This document shows positions 27,351 through 35,542 of a DNA stretch of 40,839 nt, piece after piece. The DNA comes from Roseomonas genomospecies 6 (GTDB taxonomy: Bacteria; Pseudomonadota; Alphaproteobacteria; Azospirillales; Azospirillaceae), in NCBI RefSeq assembly GCF_008365375.1, contig NZ_QOKW01000040.1, positions 1-40,839 of the forward strand, given 5' to 3'. Within the stretch, counting starts at the first letter, position 1; each line of letters opens with the position of its first letter. A model generated the notes under the pieces. The model had not been told where the DNA came from, made no database searches, and saw nothing but the letters and a program-made list of their open reading frames with translations. Made by a program: the position numbers and the translations under genes.

Positions 27351-28841
27351 TCATATAATTGGTTCGCAAACCAATTCCGTCATCATCCCCGTCGCCATGT
27401 GCAGCAGGTTGTGGCAGTGCAACGGCCAGCGCCCCGGATTGTCGGCGTCGAAGGCGATGGTGACGGTCCCGTTCAGCGGCACCAGAACCGTATCGCGCAC
27501 CGCCCCGGCCAGCGCCGTCCCGTTGAGCGCCGTCACCTGGAAATGCTGGCCGTGCAGGTGCATCGGATGGGCCATGGGGCTGTCGTTGACCATGGTGACG
27601 GTCACGCGCTGCCCTTTCTGCACCGTCAGCGACCTGTGCTCGCCGAAGGGGCGGTCGTCGATGGTCCAGACATAGGGGGCCATGCCGCCGGTCAGCCGGA
27701 TGGTGAAGGCCGCGTCGGCGGGGCGCGGCGCCAATGGTTCCAGCGCCGTCAGCCGCCGCTCCAGCGACAGGTCCACCGGCCCGGCGGCGGTCCCGGCGAG
27801 GCCCGTGGTCTTGGTCACCGCCGCGCCGGGGGTGGCGAGAACGATGCCGGTGCGCTGGCGCTCCCCCTCGCGCTGCGCCAGGATGGGGAAGGCGCCGCCC
27901 TCCGCGGGCAGTTGGACCAGGATGTCCAGCCGTTGGCCCATGACCATGCCGAAGCGGCGCCCGGTCACCGGTTGCACCGGGTTTCCGTCCGCCGCGACCA
28001 CCGTGCCGTCCAAGACGCCGAGGTCGATGTGGAAGGCCGTGGAGGTCGCCCCGTTGATGAGCCGCAGCCGGACCCGCCCGCCGCGCTCCACCCGCACGAC
28101 CTCCGGATCGTCGAGTGTGCGGTCGTTGGCAAGGTAGGCGTCGTACTCGACGTCGTTCAGGTCCATGGCGGCCCCGCCGGACATCGGCGTGGCGCCGCCA
28201 TGCCCTCCATGGCCGCCGCCGTGACCGCCCCCATGGCCGCCCCCGTGTCCCCCGTGCCCTCCATGACCTCCATGCGCCATCCCGCCGCCGGTCAGCGTGG
28301 CGAGGACCTCGGCGGGGTCCCGGAAGGTGAAATCGTGCAGCAGGACGGTGACCTCCTGCGCGTCCTCGCGCCGGTCCCCAACGGTGCGGACGATCAGGGG
28401 GGCCGCCATCAGCAACTGCTCCTGAAGGCCGTGGTGCGAGTGCATCCAGTGCGTTCCGGGCCGCGGCTCGAAGTCGTAGCTCTGGCTGGCGCCGTCCCGG
28501 ATCAGCGGGCGGTTCGCGTCGGCCACGCCGTCCTGGGCATAGGGCGGAGTCATGCCGTGCCAATGGATGACGGTGTCCTCTCCCGCCCGGTTCGCCAGAT
28601 CGACCAGAAAGCGCTGCCCCGGATCGAGAAACAGGCCGGAGGTCCCGTCCGGCTGGCGGATGCCGAAGACCGGGGCGGGTTTGCCCATCACTTCCAACAC
28701 GCGCCGCTCGACGGTGAGTCGAACCGGGCCCGCGGCCCGCGCGGGGCGGATGACGGCGGGAATCAGGGTGGAAGCGCCGCCCAGCGCGGCAACCGCCGCC
28801 GCCGAGGTCAGGAAACGGCGGCGGGTCTGAAGAATCGTCAT
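27351..28841 (-). CDS. Tat-exported multicopper oxidase with a His/Gly-rich loop
   Basis: A 496-residue periplasmic multicopper oxidase that would oxidise Cu(I) or organic substrates and reduce oxygen to water. The N-terminus is a Tat signal (TRRRFLTSAAAVAALGGAST, cleavage near ARAAG). All four copper motifs are present: HWHGM (93-97), HWMHSHHG (131-138), HPMHLHGQHF (425-434) and HCHNLLHMATGM (475-486), which gives the type 1 site with an axial Met. A run of about nine His with Gly (residues 190-214) is inserted before the second domain and probably binds copper. The start at 28841 is chosen because the Tat signal begins there; an upstream frame to 28919 adds an unlikely leader. It follows a small secreted His/Cys protein on the same strand, which suggests copper tolerance. 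Confidence 0.9.
   Translation of the reverse strand: MTILQTRRRFLTSAAAVAALGGASTLIPAVIRPARAAGPVRLTVERRVLEVMGKPAPVFGIRQPDGTSGLFLDPGQRFLVDLANRAGEDTVIHWHGMTPPYAQDGVADANRPLIRDGASQSYDFEPRPGTHWMHSHHGLQEQLLMAAPLIVRTVGDRREDAQEVTVLLHDFTFRDPAEVLATLTGGGMAHGGHGGHGGHGGGHGGGHGGGHGGHGGATPMSGGAAMDLNDVEYDAYLANDRTLDDPEVVRVERGGRVRLRLINGATSTAFHIDLGVLDGTVVAADGNPVQPVTGRRFGMVMGQRLDILVQLPAEGGAFPILAQREGERQRTGIVLATPGAAVTKTTGLAGTAAGPVDLSLERRLTALEPLAPRPADAAFTIRLTGGMAPYVWTIDDRPFGEHRSLTVQKGQRVTVTMVNDSPMAHPMHLHGQHFQVTALNGTALAGAVRDTVLVPLNGTVTIAFDADNPGRWPLHCHNLLHMATGMMTELVCEPII
28200..28274 (-). repeat. His/Gly codon repeat inside the multicopper oxidase
   Basis: About 75 bases encode residues 190-214, made only of HGG, HGGG and similar units. 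The DNA is a run of near-identical CAT/CAC-GGN-GGN units, prone to slipped-strand change in length. Copper binding by the histidines is inferred. Confidence 0.85.
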
Positions 28842-28915
28842 GATGCAATGGTCCGTTTTTGGGAAATGGCGGCCCATGGCGCGCGGCGAAGGCGCACCTC
28901 GGGCGTGGATTCCGG

Positions 28916-29320
28916 TCAAACGGCCATGCGCGGTGGCCTGAAGGCCGGTGGCGGACCGGTTCCCTCCGGCAACAGGCCGGTCGGCGCGAAGGCAGCGGAC
29001 GCGCGGGGCGGCGCCGAAAAGGCCGCCGCCGTGGCGATTCCCGACAGCATCATCGGGCAGGCGCCGCCGCAGGACAGCCCATTCCTTCCCGCGCAGGCGT
29101 CATCCGCCGGTGGGGCATGGTCCGCATCGCCCACCCAAAGGCTCATAACCGGAGCGGGTGCCGGAGCGGCGGGCGGGGCGTGGGTCTGATGGGCGCCGGC
29201 ATGGACATGCGCCTGCACGGGGGTAGGGGCGAACAGCGCCAGCGCGGCCAGCACCAGCAGTCCCGCCACCAGCCGCCCGATCGGCATAATCCCGAAAAGG
29301 GTGCATCCACCCCGCGCCAT
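28916..29320 (-). CDS. Small secreted His/Cys-containing protein, possibly copper-related
   Basis: A protein of about 134 residues with a Sec signal peptide (MPIGRLVAGLLVLAALALFA, then PTPVQA and cleavage before HVHAGAH). The mature part starts with a His-rich HVHAGAHQTH and later has DACAGRNGLSCGGACPMMLS, a Cys/Met cluster of the sort seen in small periplasmic copper-handling proteins (DUF2946-like), though I cannot confirm the family. Two further starts are possible: Met at 29287, right at the signal peptide, and a longer one at 29392. It is 74 bases upstream of the multicopper oxidase on the same strand, probably one operon. Function is inferred from that setting. Confidence 0.65.
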   Translation of the reverse strand: MARGGCTLFGIMPIGRLVAGLLVLAALALFAPTPVQAHVHAGAHQTHAPPAAPAPAPVMSLWVGDADHAPPADDACAGRNGLSCGGACPMMLSGIATAAAFSAPPRASAAFAPTGLLPEGTGPPPAFRPPRMAV

Positions 29321-29468
29321 CTCCGTTTCCCGTCCCTGTGTGGGCGTCACCGCACACAGTTTCCACCTTCCAGCGGCGGGAAGGTCAAGCACATTTTTGC
29401 GCTGCCGCCGCCGCCCCTGTCACCGGCCTGGACAGCCTCGCCGTGCCGTGATATCTGCAGCCCGAACC

Positions 29469-29488
29469 AAGTGAGTTAGTACTCACTT
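29469..29488. promoter_or_regulatory. Perfect inverted repeat, operator for the TetR regulator
   Basis: AAGTGAGT (29469-29476) and ACTCACTT (29481-29488) are exact reverse complements with spacer TAGT. The 20-base element ends 17 bases before the regulator's start codon, so it should cover the promoter of the efflux operon. This is the usual form and place of a TetR/AcrR operator. Confidence 0.8.
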
Positions 29489-29505
29489 ATGCAATAAGGC
29501 TATTC

Positions 29506-30222
29506 ATGGGACGGCTGGACAACTCGGCCCGGCGCGCGGCGATCATCGACGCGGCCCTTCCGCTGTTCGCGCGCAAGGGATTTGCCGCCACCACGACGAA
29601 GGAGATCGCGCAGGCCGCCGGCGTGTCGGAGGCGCTGATCTTCAAGCACTTTCCCAGCAAGGCGGCCCTCTACGAGGCGATCTTCCGGTCCTGCGTGGAT
29701 GGGGACGAGGAACTGGCGCAGCTTCTGGCGATGCCGCCCAGCACGGCCACGCTGGCCGCCTACGTCCAGGCGATGGTGAGTTGCTACGTCAACGATCTGC
29801 CCAGCGACCGGGACAACCTGCTCCCCCGCTACCGGCTCTATTTCATGAGCCTGCTGGAGGACGGGGAGTTCGCGCACATGGTGCGCCGCTGGATGTCGGA
29901 GCACATCGTCCCACCCTTCGTGGCCTCGCTGCGCGCCGCCCGCGCCGCCGGGGACCTCGTCCCCTCGGCGCCGGTGACGGAGAACGCCTTCTGGATGGCG
30001 GAAATGCTGGGGTCCACGCTGGCCACCATCCACCTTCCCCCGACCCCGGTCGTGCCCTCCCTGACCGATCCGCGGACGGCGGTCCCCGAAGCGGTCGCCT
30101 TCATCCTCCGCGGCCTCGGCCTGAGGGAGGAGACGGTCGCCCTTTACACGCGGTCATTGCATTGCACCCAATCAACAGAACCAGAACCGACCTGTTCGAG
30201 AGAGGCTGATCGTGACGAGTGA
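29506..30222 (+). CDS. TetR-family transcriptional regulator of the RND efflux operon
   Basis: A 238-residue TetR/AcrR regulator. The N-terminal helix-turn-helix (about residues 10-56) reads AAIIDAALPLFARKGFAATT then TKEIAQAAGVSEALIFKHFP and SKAALYEAIF, followed by an all-helical ligand domain. It is the first gene of an operon with a membrane-fusion protein and an RND pump, and a perfect palindrome lies just before it, so it likely represses itself and the pump and lets go when a toxic ligand binds. The start ATG at 29506 has AAGG upstream at about 29495. Its last 11 bases overlap the next gene. The last ~25 residues have no clear role. Confidence 0.92.
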   Translation: MGRLDNSARRAAIIDAALPLFARKGFAATTTKEIAQAAGVSEALIFKHFPSKAALYEAIFRSCVDGDEELAQLLAMPPSTATLAAYVQAMVSCYVNDLPSDRDNLLPRYRLYFMSLLEDGEFAHMVRRWMSEHIVPPFVASLRAARAAGDLVPSAPVTENAFWMAEMLGSTLATIHLPPTPVVPSLTDPRTAVPEAVAFILRGLGLREETVALYTRSLHCTQSTEPEPTCSREADRDE

Positions 30223-31408
30223 CACCGACCATTCCGTTCACGCGCCGGAACGGACCACCGCGCGCCGTCCGGTCACCCGCGGGCGGCTGGCTTTCCGCAT
30301 CATCATCATGGCCGTCATCCTGGCCCTGCTGTTCGGCGGGCTCTACGCCTTCAACAGCTTCCGGGAAAAGGCCATCGCCGACTTCTTCGCCGGCAACAAG
30401 CCGCCGCCCACGCCGGTGTCGGTCGCCCAGGCGACGGCGCAGTCCGTTCCCAAATTCACCACCGCCATCGGCACCCTGACCGCCAGCCGGCAGGTCACGG
30501 TGGCGCCGGAGGTGGTCGGGCGCGTGACCCAGATCTTCTTCGAATCGGGCGCCCGCGTGAAGGCCGGCGCCCCGCTGGTGCAGCTCAACGACGCGCCGGA
30601 CCAGGCGGATCTGCTGGCCTACCGCGCCCAGGCGAAGCTGGCGGAGAACAACCTGGAGCGCGCCCGCAACCTGCTGCGCAACCAGGCCGGCCCGCAGGTC
30701 ACCGTCGACCAGAACCAGGCGCAACTCGACGAGGCCAACGCCAACATCAAGAAGACCGAGGCGCTGATCGCCCAGAAGCTGATCCGCGCGCCCTTCGACG
30801 GCGAGTTGGGCATCCGGCAGGTGAATGTCGGCGAGTATGTCAGCGCCGGCGGCCCCATCGTCACGCTGACCGACCTGTCCAACCTGTTCGTGGACTTCAC
30901 CCTGCCCGAGCAGGCGCTGAGCCAGATCCGCATCGGCCAGCCGGTGCTGGTCGCCGCCGACGCCGCCCCCGGCGCCAGCTTCAACGCGGCGATCTCCACC
31001 ATCGAGCCTCAGGTCAGCCCGGATACCCGCGCCATCAAGGTGCGCGCCACGCTCCAGAACCCCGAGCGCAAGCTGCTGCCCGGCATGTTCGCCAACATCC
31101 GCGTCGTCCAGCCGGCGGCCCCGGACCGCATCGTCGTGCCGGAAACCGCGGTGGACTACACGGTCTACGGCGACAGCGTCTTCGTCGTCGCCGCGCAGAA
31201 GGACGGCGAGGGCAAGGAGGGCTATGTGGTCAACCGCGTTCCGGTGAAGACCGGCGACCGGTTCGACAACAAGGTGGAGATCCTGGAGGGGGTGAAGCCC
31301 GGCGACCGGGTGGTGTCCTCCGGCCAGCTCAAGCTGAACAACGGCGCCGCCGTGGTGCCGACGGAAGCGAGCGCGCTGGTGCCGCCGCAGACCGTTCCGC
31401 GCAACTGA
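30212..31408 (+). CDS. RND efflux membrane-fusion protein (GTG start)
   Basis: A 398-residue periplasmic adaptor that links the inner-membrane pump to an outer-membrane channel. It has an N-terminal membrane anchor (about residues 28-46, FRIIIMAVILALLFGGLYAF), then the barrel-sandwich halves (VTVAPEVVGRVTQIFFESGA and LIRAPFDGELGIRQVNVGEY), a short coiled-coil hairpin between them (about 130-185), and beta-barrel and proximal domains. The start is GTG at 30212, with GAGAGAGG just upstream; it overlaps the regulator gene by 11 bases. No outer-membrane factor gene follows the pump, so a shared TolC-type channel is presumably used. Confidence 0.92.
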   Translation: MTSDTDHSVHAPERTTARRPVTRGRLAFRIIIMAVILALLFGGLYAFNSFREKAIADFFAGNKPPPTPVSVAQATAQSVPKFTTAIGTLTASRQVTVAPEVVGRVTQIFFESGARVKAGAPLVQLNDAPDQADLLAYRAQAKLAENNLERARNLLRNQAGPQVTVDQNQAQLDEANANIKKTEALIAQKLIRAPFDGELGIRQVNVGEYVSAGGPIVTLTDLSNLFVDFTLPEQALSQIRIGQPVLVAADAAPGASFNAAISTIEPQVSPDTRAIKVRATLQNPERKLLPGMFANIRVVQPAAPDRIVVPETAVDYTVYGDSVFVVAAQKDGEGKEGYVVNRVPVKTGDRFDNKVEILEGVKPGDRVVSSGQLKLNNGAAVVPTEASALVPPQTVPRN

Positions 31409-31418
31409 GGACCCGGCC

Positions 31419-34400
31419 ATGTCATTCACCGACATCTTCATCCGGCGGCCGGTCCTGGCTCTGGTGGTCAGCCTGCTGATCCTGCTGGTCGGCATCCGGT
31501 CGCTGACGGATCTGCCGATCCGCCAGTATCCGGAGCTTCAGAACACCGTCATCACCATCACCACCGCCTATCCCGGCGCGGCACCCGACCTGATGCAGGG
31601 CTTCATCACGACGCCCATCGAGCAGGCGGTGGCGACGGCGGAAGGCATCGACTACATCACCTCCTCCTCCACCCAGGGGGTGAGCCTCGTCACCGCCTAC
31701 ATCCGGCTGAACTTCAACCCCAACGTCGCGATGACCGACGTGATGTCGAAGGTGCAGCAGGTCAAATACCAGCTTCCGCGCGAGGCCAACGACCCCGTGA
31801 TCCTGAAATCCACGGGCGAGACGACCTCCATCCTCTACATGGGCTTCGCCAGCGCGGAGCTGTCCGGGGCGGCCATTTCCGACTATCTGACGCGCGTGGT
31901 GCAGCCGCTGCTGTCCACCGTGCCCGGCGTGGCGGAGGCCCAGATCCTGGGCGGGCAGACCTTCGCCATGCGCGTCTGGCTGGACCCGGACCGGATGGCG
32001 GCCCGCAACATCGCCGCCGCGGACGTCCGGGCGGCGATCCAGGCCAACAACTACCAGTCCGCGCCCGGGCAGGCGAAGGGCGTCTTCGTCGTCTCCAACA
32101 TCACCACCAACACCGGCCTGACCGACGTGGAGCAGTTCCGGCAGATGGTGGTGAAGTCCAAGGACGGCGCGCTGGTCCGCATGAAAGACATCGCCCAGAT
32201 CGAGCTGGGCGCGCAAAGCTCCAACGCCAGCGTGTCGATGAACGGCCAGCAGGCGATCTTCATCGGCGTCAACTCCACCCCCACCGGCAATCCGCTGACC
32301 ATCGTGGAGGACATCCGCAAGCTGGTGCCGGAGTTGGAGCGCAACCTGCCGCCGTCGCTGAAGATGGAGATCGTCTACGACTCCACCCGCTTCATCCAGG
32401 CCTCCATCGACGAGGTGCAGAAGACGCTGCTGGAGGCGGTCGGCATCGTCATCGTGGTGATCTTCCTGTTCCTGGGCTCCTTCCGGTCGGTGCTGATCCC
32501 CATCGTGACCATCCCGCTGTCCATCGTGGGGGCCGCGACGATCATGCTGGCCATGGGCTTCAGCCTGAACCTGCTGACTCTGCTCGCCATGGTGCTGGCC
32601 ATCGGCCTCGTGGTGGACGACGCCATCGTGGTGGTGGAGAACGTCCACCGCCATCTGGAGGAAGGAAAGTCGCCCGTCGAATCCGCGCTGATCGGCGCGC
32701 GGGAGATCATCGGGCCGATCATCTCCATGACCATCACGCTGGCCGCGGTCTATGCCCCCATCGGCTTCCTCGGCGGGCTGACCGGCGCGCTGTTCCGCGA
32801 GTTCGCCTTCACGCTGGCGGGGGCGGTCATCATCTCGGGCGTGGTGGCGCTGACCCTGTCGCCGATGATGTGCTCCGTCCTGCTGACCTGCGACATGAAC
32901 GAGGGCCGCTTCGCCCGCTTCGTGGACCGCACCTTCGAACGGCTGGCCGGCTGGTACGGGCGGCGGCTGGCCGGCGCGCTGGACTTCCGGGCGGCGACCC
33001 TGCTGTTCGGCTTCGGCGTGCTGCTCAGCGTCGGGTTCCTCTTCGCCAACACCATGTCGGAACTGGCGCCGGAGGAGGACCAGGGCATCCTGTTCGGCAT
33101 CACCAAGGGGCCGCAATACGCCAACCTCGACTACATGGACGCCTATGGCCGCCAGATGGACGAGGTGTTCACCCATTATCCGGAGACCGACACCCGCTTC
33201 GTGCTGAACGGCATGCCGACCCTGACCCAGGGCTTCGCCGGCATGATCCTGAAGCCGTGGGACGAGCGCACCCGCAGCGCCAAGGAGCTTCAGCCGCTGG
33301 TCCAGGCCGAGCTTGCCAACGTCGCCGGCACGCAGGTGTTCCTGGTCTCGCCGCCGGCCCTGCCCGGCTCCACCGGCGGCCTGCCGGTGCAGATGGTCAT
33401 CAACAGCCCCGGCGACTACAAGACCATCTTCGACGCCATCGAACGCATCAAGGCCGCCGCCACCGAAAGCGGCATGTTCATCGTCACCGACAGCGACCTG
33501 CAGTTCAACAGCCCGGTCATCCGGCTGCATGTGGACCGCTCCAAGGCGGCGGACCTGGGCCTGTCCATGCAGTCGATCGGCGACACGCTGGCCGTTCTGG
33601 TCGGCGGCAACTACGTCAACCGCTTCAACCTGAACGGACGCTCCTACGAGGTCATCCCGCAGGTTCCGCGCGACAAGCGCCTGACGCCGGAGACGCTGAC
33701 CCGCTACTACGTCACGGCGGGCAACGGCGCGCAGATCCCGCTGTCCACCGTCGTCTCCATCGAGACGGCGACGGAGCCGAACGCCCTGACCAAGTACAAC
33801 CAGCTTCCCTCCGCCACATTCTCCGCCGTGCCGATGCCGGGCGTGACGATGGGGCAGGCCGTGGAGTTCCTGGAGCAGAAGGCCCGAGAGATCCTGCCCG
33901 CCGGGTTCGGCCATGCCTACCTGTCGGAATCGCGCCAGTACGTGACGGAGGGCAGCCAGCTCATGGTCACCTTCGTCTTCGCGCTGGTGGTCATCTATCT
34001 GGTGCTGGCGGCGCAGTTCGAGAGCCTGCGCGACCCGCTGGTGATCCTGATCTCGGTGCCCATGTCGATCTGCGGGGCGCTGCTGCCGCTGTTCTTCGGT
34101 CTGGCCACCATGAACATCTACACCCAGGTGGGTCTGGTGACGCTGATCGGCCTGATCAGCAAGCACGGCATCCTGATGGTGGAGTTCGCCCGCGAGATGC
34201 AGATCAACGAGCGGGTGGACCGCCGCACCGCGATCGAGCACGCGGCCCGCGTCCGTCTGCGCCCGATCCTGATGACCACGGCGGCGATGGTGGTGGGCCT
34301 TCTGCCGCTGCTGACCGCCGCCGGGGCCGGTGCGGCCAGCCGCTTCTCCATCGGTCTGGTGATCGTGTCGGGCATGCTGATCGGCACGCTGTTCACGCTG

Positions 34401-34496
34401 TTCGTCCTGCCGGCGGTCTACACCATCCTGGCGAAGGACCACTACGCGGCGTCGGTCTCCCGCCGCGCGCGGGAGATCGCGGCGGCCTCGCGGTAA
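31419..34496 (+). CDS. RND multidrug efflux permease (AcrB/MexF type)
   Basis: A 1025-residue inner-membrane pump that exports substrates by proton antiport. The start MSFTDIFIRRPVLALVVSLL is the family N-terminus. Twelve membrane segments are expected; the proton-relay Asp pair is in GLVVDDAIVVVENVHRHLEE on the fourth segment, and the second repeat has GLISKHGILMVEFAREMQ. Two large periplasmic loops (about 40-330 and 555-865) carry the substrate pocket. Length is normal and no break is seen. It starts ten bases after the adaptor gene and is followed by a strong terminator. The details of the substrate range cannot be read. Confidence 0.95.
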   Translation: MSFTDIFIRRPVLALVVSLLILLVGIRSLTDLPIRQYPELQNTVITITTAYPGAAPDLMQGFITTPIEQAVATAEGIDYITSSSTQGVSLVTAYIRLNFNPNVAMTDVMSKVQQVKYQLPREANDPVILKSTGETTSILYMGFASAELSGAAISDYLTRVVQPLLSTVPGVAEAQILGGQTFAMRVWLDPDRMAARNIAAADVRAAIQANNYQSAPGQAKGVFVVSNITTNTGLTDVEQFRQMVVKSKDGALVRMKDIAQIELGAQSSNASVSMNGQQAIFIGVNSTPTGNPLTIVEDIRKLVPELERNLPPSLKMEIVYDSTRFIQASIDEVQKTLLEAVGIVIVVIFLFLGSFRSVLIPIVTIPLSIVGAATIMLAMGFSLNLLTLLAMVLAIGLVVDDAIVVVENVHRHLEEGKSPVESALIGAREIIGPIISMTITLAAVYAPIGFLGGLTGALFREFAFTLAGAVIISGVVALTLSPMMCSVLLTCDMNEGRFARFVDRTFERLAGWYGRRLAGALDFRAATLLFGFGVLLSVGFLFANTMSELAPEEDQGILFGITKGPQYANLDYMDAYGRQMDEVFTHYPETDTRFVLNGMPTLTQGFAGMILKPWDERTRSAKELQPLVQAELANVAGTQVFLVSPPALPGSTGGLPVQMVINSPGDYKTIFDAIERIKAAATESGMFIVTDSDLQFNSPVIRLHVDRSKAADLGLSMQSIGDTLAVLVGGNYVNRFNLNGRSYEVIPQVPRDKRLTPETLTRYYVTAGNGAQIPLSTVVSIETATEPNALTKYNQLPSATFSAVPMPGVTMGQAVEFLEQKAREILPAGFGHAYLSESRQYVTEGSQLMVTFVFALVVIYLVLAAQFESLRDPLVILISVPMSICGALLPLFFGLATMNIYTQVGLVTLIGLISKHGILMVEFAREMQINERVDRRTAIEHAARVRLRPILMTTAAMVVGLLPLLTAAGAGAASRFSIGLVIVSGMLIGTLFTLFVLPAVYTILAKDHYAASVSRRAREIAAASR

Positions 34497-34521
34497 CGCC
34501 AAGCCGGACTGCGGTTTTTCC

Positions 34522-34558
34522 AAACCCCCTCGCCCGTGCCTGGGCGAGGGGGTTTTTT
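34522..34558 (+). terminator. Strong Rho-independent terminator after the RND operon
   Basis: AAACCCCCTCGCCC (34522-34535) pairs with GGGCGAGGGGGTTT (34542-34555), a perfect 14-base stem with a six-base loop, followed by a run of six T. It ends the efflux operon and separates it from the orphan gene downstream. Confidence 0.92.
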
Positions 34559-34704
34559 CCTGTCGATCGGAACTTGGCCTCGCGGTCGGGCATTGATCGG
34601 ACCCTGCCCGGGATGGGGGGAAGGAACCCGACACCTGCATCCTGCACACCGTCACCCAAAGGTGCCGCAACGGTTCCCGCGATCCGTCACGAACTCATCG
34701 ACGA

Positions 34705-34735
34705 TTGAGGGATAAGGAAATTCACACGCTATAAG
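34705..34735 (+). promoter_or_regulatory. Candidate promoter with a short inverted repeat before the orphan gene
   Basis: TTGAGG (34705-34710) and TATAAG (34730-34735) resemble -35 and -10 boxes, with a somewhat long 19-base spacer. CACAC (34723-34727) and GTGTG (34735-34739) flank the -10 box as an inverted repeat, which could be an operator. The gene starts at 34799. Confidence 0.35.
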
Positions 34736-34798
34736 TGTGTCGCGTCCTAGCCGATAGGGGCTGCCAAGCCTCGAACCACCATCGGCAAGGACACACAC

Positions 34799-35398
34799 AT
34801 GCCCGTTATCATCCGTCATCTCGACACCGCCACGAATGGGGCACAGCCCCGGTTTGCGGACGCCATCGAATTGGCCCGGCAATGCGTGGACCAGTATCAG
34901 CTCAACATCTCGCTCGGGCCGGGGGGAGGAATTGCCAATGGCAGTTGCTGGGCGGCGGTCGCGGTGAATCCCAGCCCGGACTTTCCCAACCTCACCCCGA
35001 TAAATCCGGTCGGCGCGATTCCTAATGGCGGCGGCGTTGCGACGGTTGGCGGCCTGGGCTATGGCATCGCCTTCGGAAACTCCCAAATCGCGACGATCGC
35101 TGCCAACGTTCCCGTTCCCGGCTTCAACGGCGGCGGACACGCTGAACGGGTCGCGATCAACACCGCCGGCCTGCCCAATCTCCACGCTCCCGGCAATCAG
35201 GCGGTCATGTTCGTCCAGTTGCATCCCTGCAATGGGCCTGGAACGCATCAGTGCCAGGCATGGCTGAATGGGCTCGGTCTCGGAGCCGTCACGCTGAATG
35301 TCTACTACCGGTTCGCATACCCCGGCGGGGTCGGCGCCATGACGACCTGGAACGGACAGGGACGAGCGGCTCAGCAGGCGGACATCGGGACCTGGTGA
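34799..35398 (+). CDS. Orphan protein with cytidine-deaminase-superfamily zinc motifs, 199 aa
   Basis: I do not recognise a named family, but the motif set of the deaminase fold is visible: GGGHAERVAIN (His114-Ala-Glu116) and, 27 residues on, VQLHPCNGPGTHQCQAWL (Pro143-Cys144 and Cys152). In the superfamily, His and two Cys bind zinc and Glu is the proton shuttle; the strand-helix order around these motifs fits as well. The gap between the two Cys is seven residues, longer than the usual two, as in some bacterial toxin-type deaminases. The N-terminal ~105 residues are Gly/Asn/Pro-rich without a signal peptide or trafficking domain. AAGGA precedes the start. The gene stands alone between two terminators, and looks slightly less GC-rich than its neighbours. 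Substrate (base, nucleotide or nucleic acid) and role are unknown; no immunity gene is adjacent. Confidence 0.75.
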   Translation: MPVIIRHLDTATNGAQPRFADAIELARQCVDQYQLNISLGPGGGIANGSCWAAVAVNPSPDFPNLTPINPVGAIPNGGGVATVGGLGYGIAFGNSQIATIAANVPVPGFNGGGHAERVAINTAGLPNLHAPGNQAVMFVQLHPCNGPGTHQCQAWLNGLGLGAVTLNVYYRFAYPGGVGAMTTWNGQGRAAQQADIGTW

Positions 35399-35402
35399 TC
35401 CC

Positions 35403-35427
35403 AAACGGGGTCTTCCCAGCCCCGTTT
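35403..35427 (+). terminator. Hairpin after the deaminase-like gene
   Basis: AAACGGGG (35403-35410) and CCCCGTTT (35420-35427) form a perfect eight-base stem with a nine-base loop, starting five bases after the stop codon. The T-run is short. Confidence 0.6.
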
Positions 35428-35469
35428 CCGGCTCCGCCGGGACAAAGCTCTTGACCGCAAACAAGCCTG

Positions 35470-35505
35470 GGTCTGGGTCATGACGGCCGCGTCATGCCCC
35501 AGACC
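35470..35505. terminator. Long hairpin between convergent genes
   Basis: Arms at 35470-35484 and 35491-35505 pair over 15 bases with one mismatch (GGTCTGGGTCATGAC with GTCATGCCCCAGACC), loop GGCCGC. It lies 38 bases from the catalase stop and would end catalase transcription on the minus strand and back up the terminator of the plus-strand gene. Confidence 0.6.
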
Positions 35506-35542
35506 GGTGCGGATCACATGCTTATGCTGTGGAGTTTCGGGC

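Noticed and set aside
28200..28274. CRISPR-like or satellite DNA
   Set aside because: The repeat is a His/Gly codon run in frame within the oxidase; units are 9-12 bases with no spacers.
31422..34670. Very long open frame antisense to the RND pump (over 1000 codons)
   Set aside because: It mirrors the pump gene codon by codon, is rich in His, Arg, Gln and Asp as expected for reversed GC-rich codons, and has no family motif.
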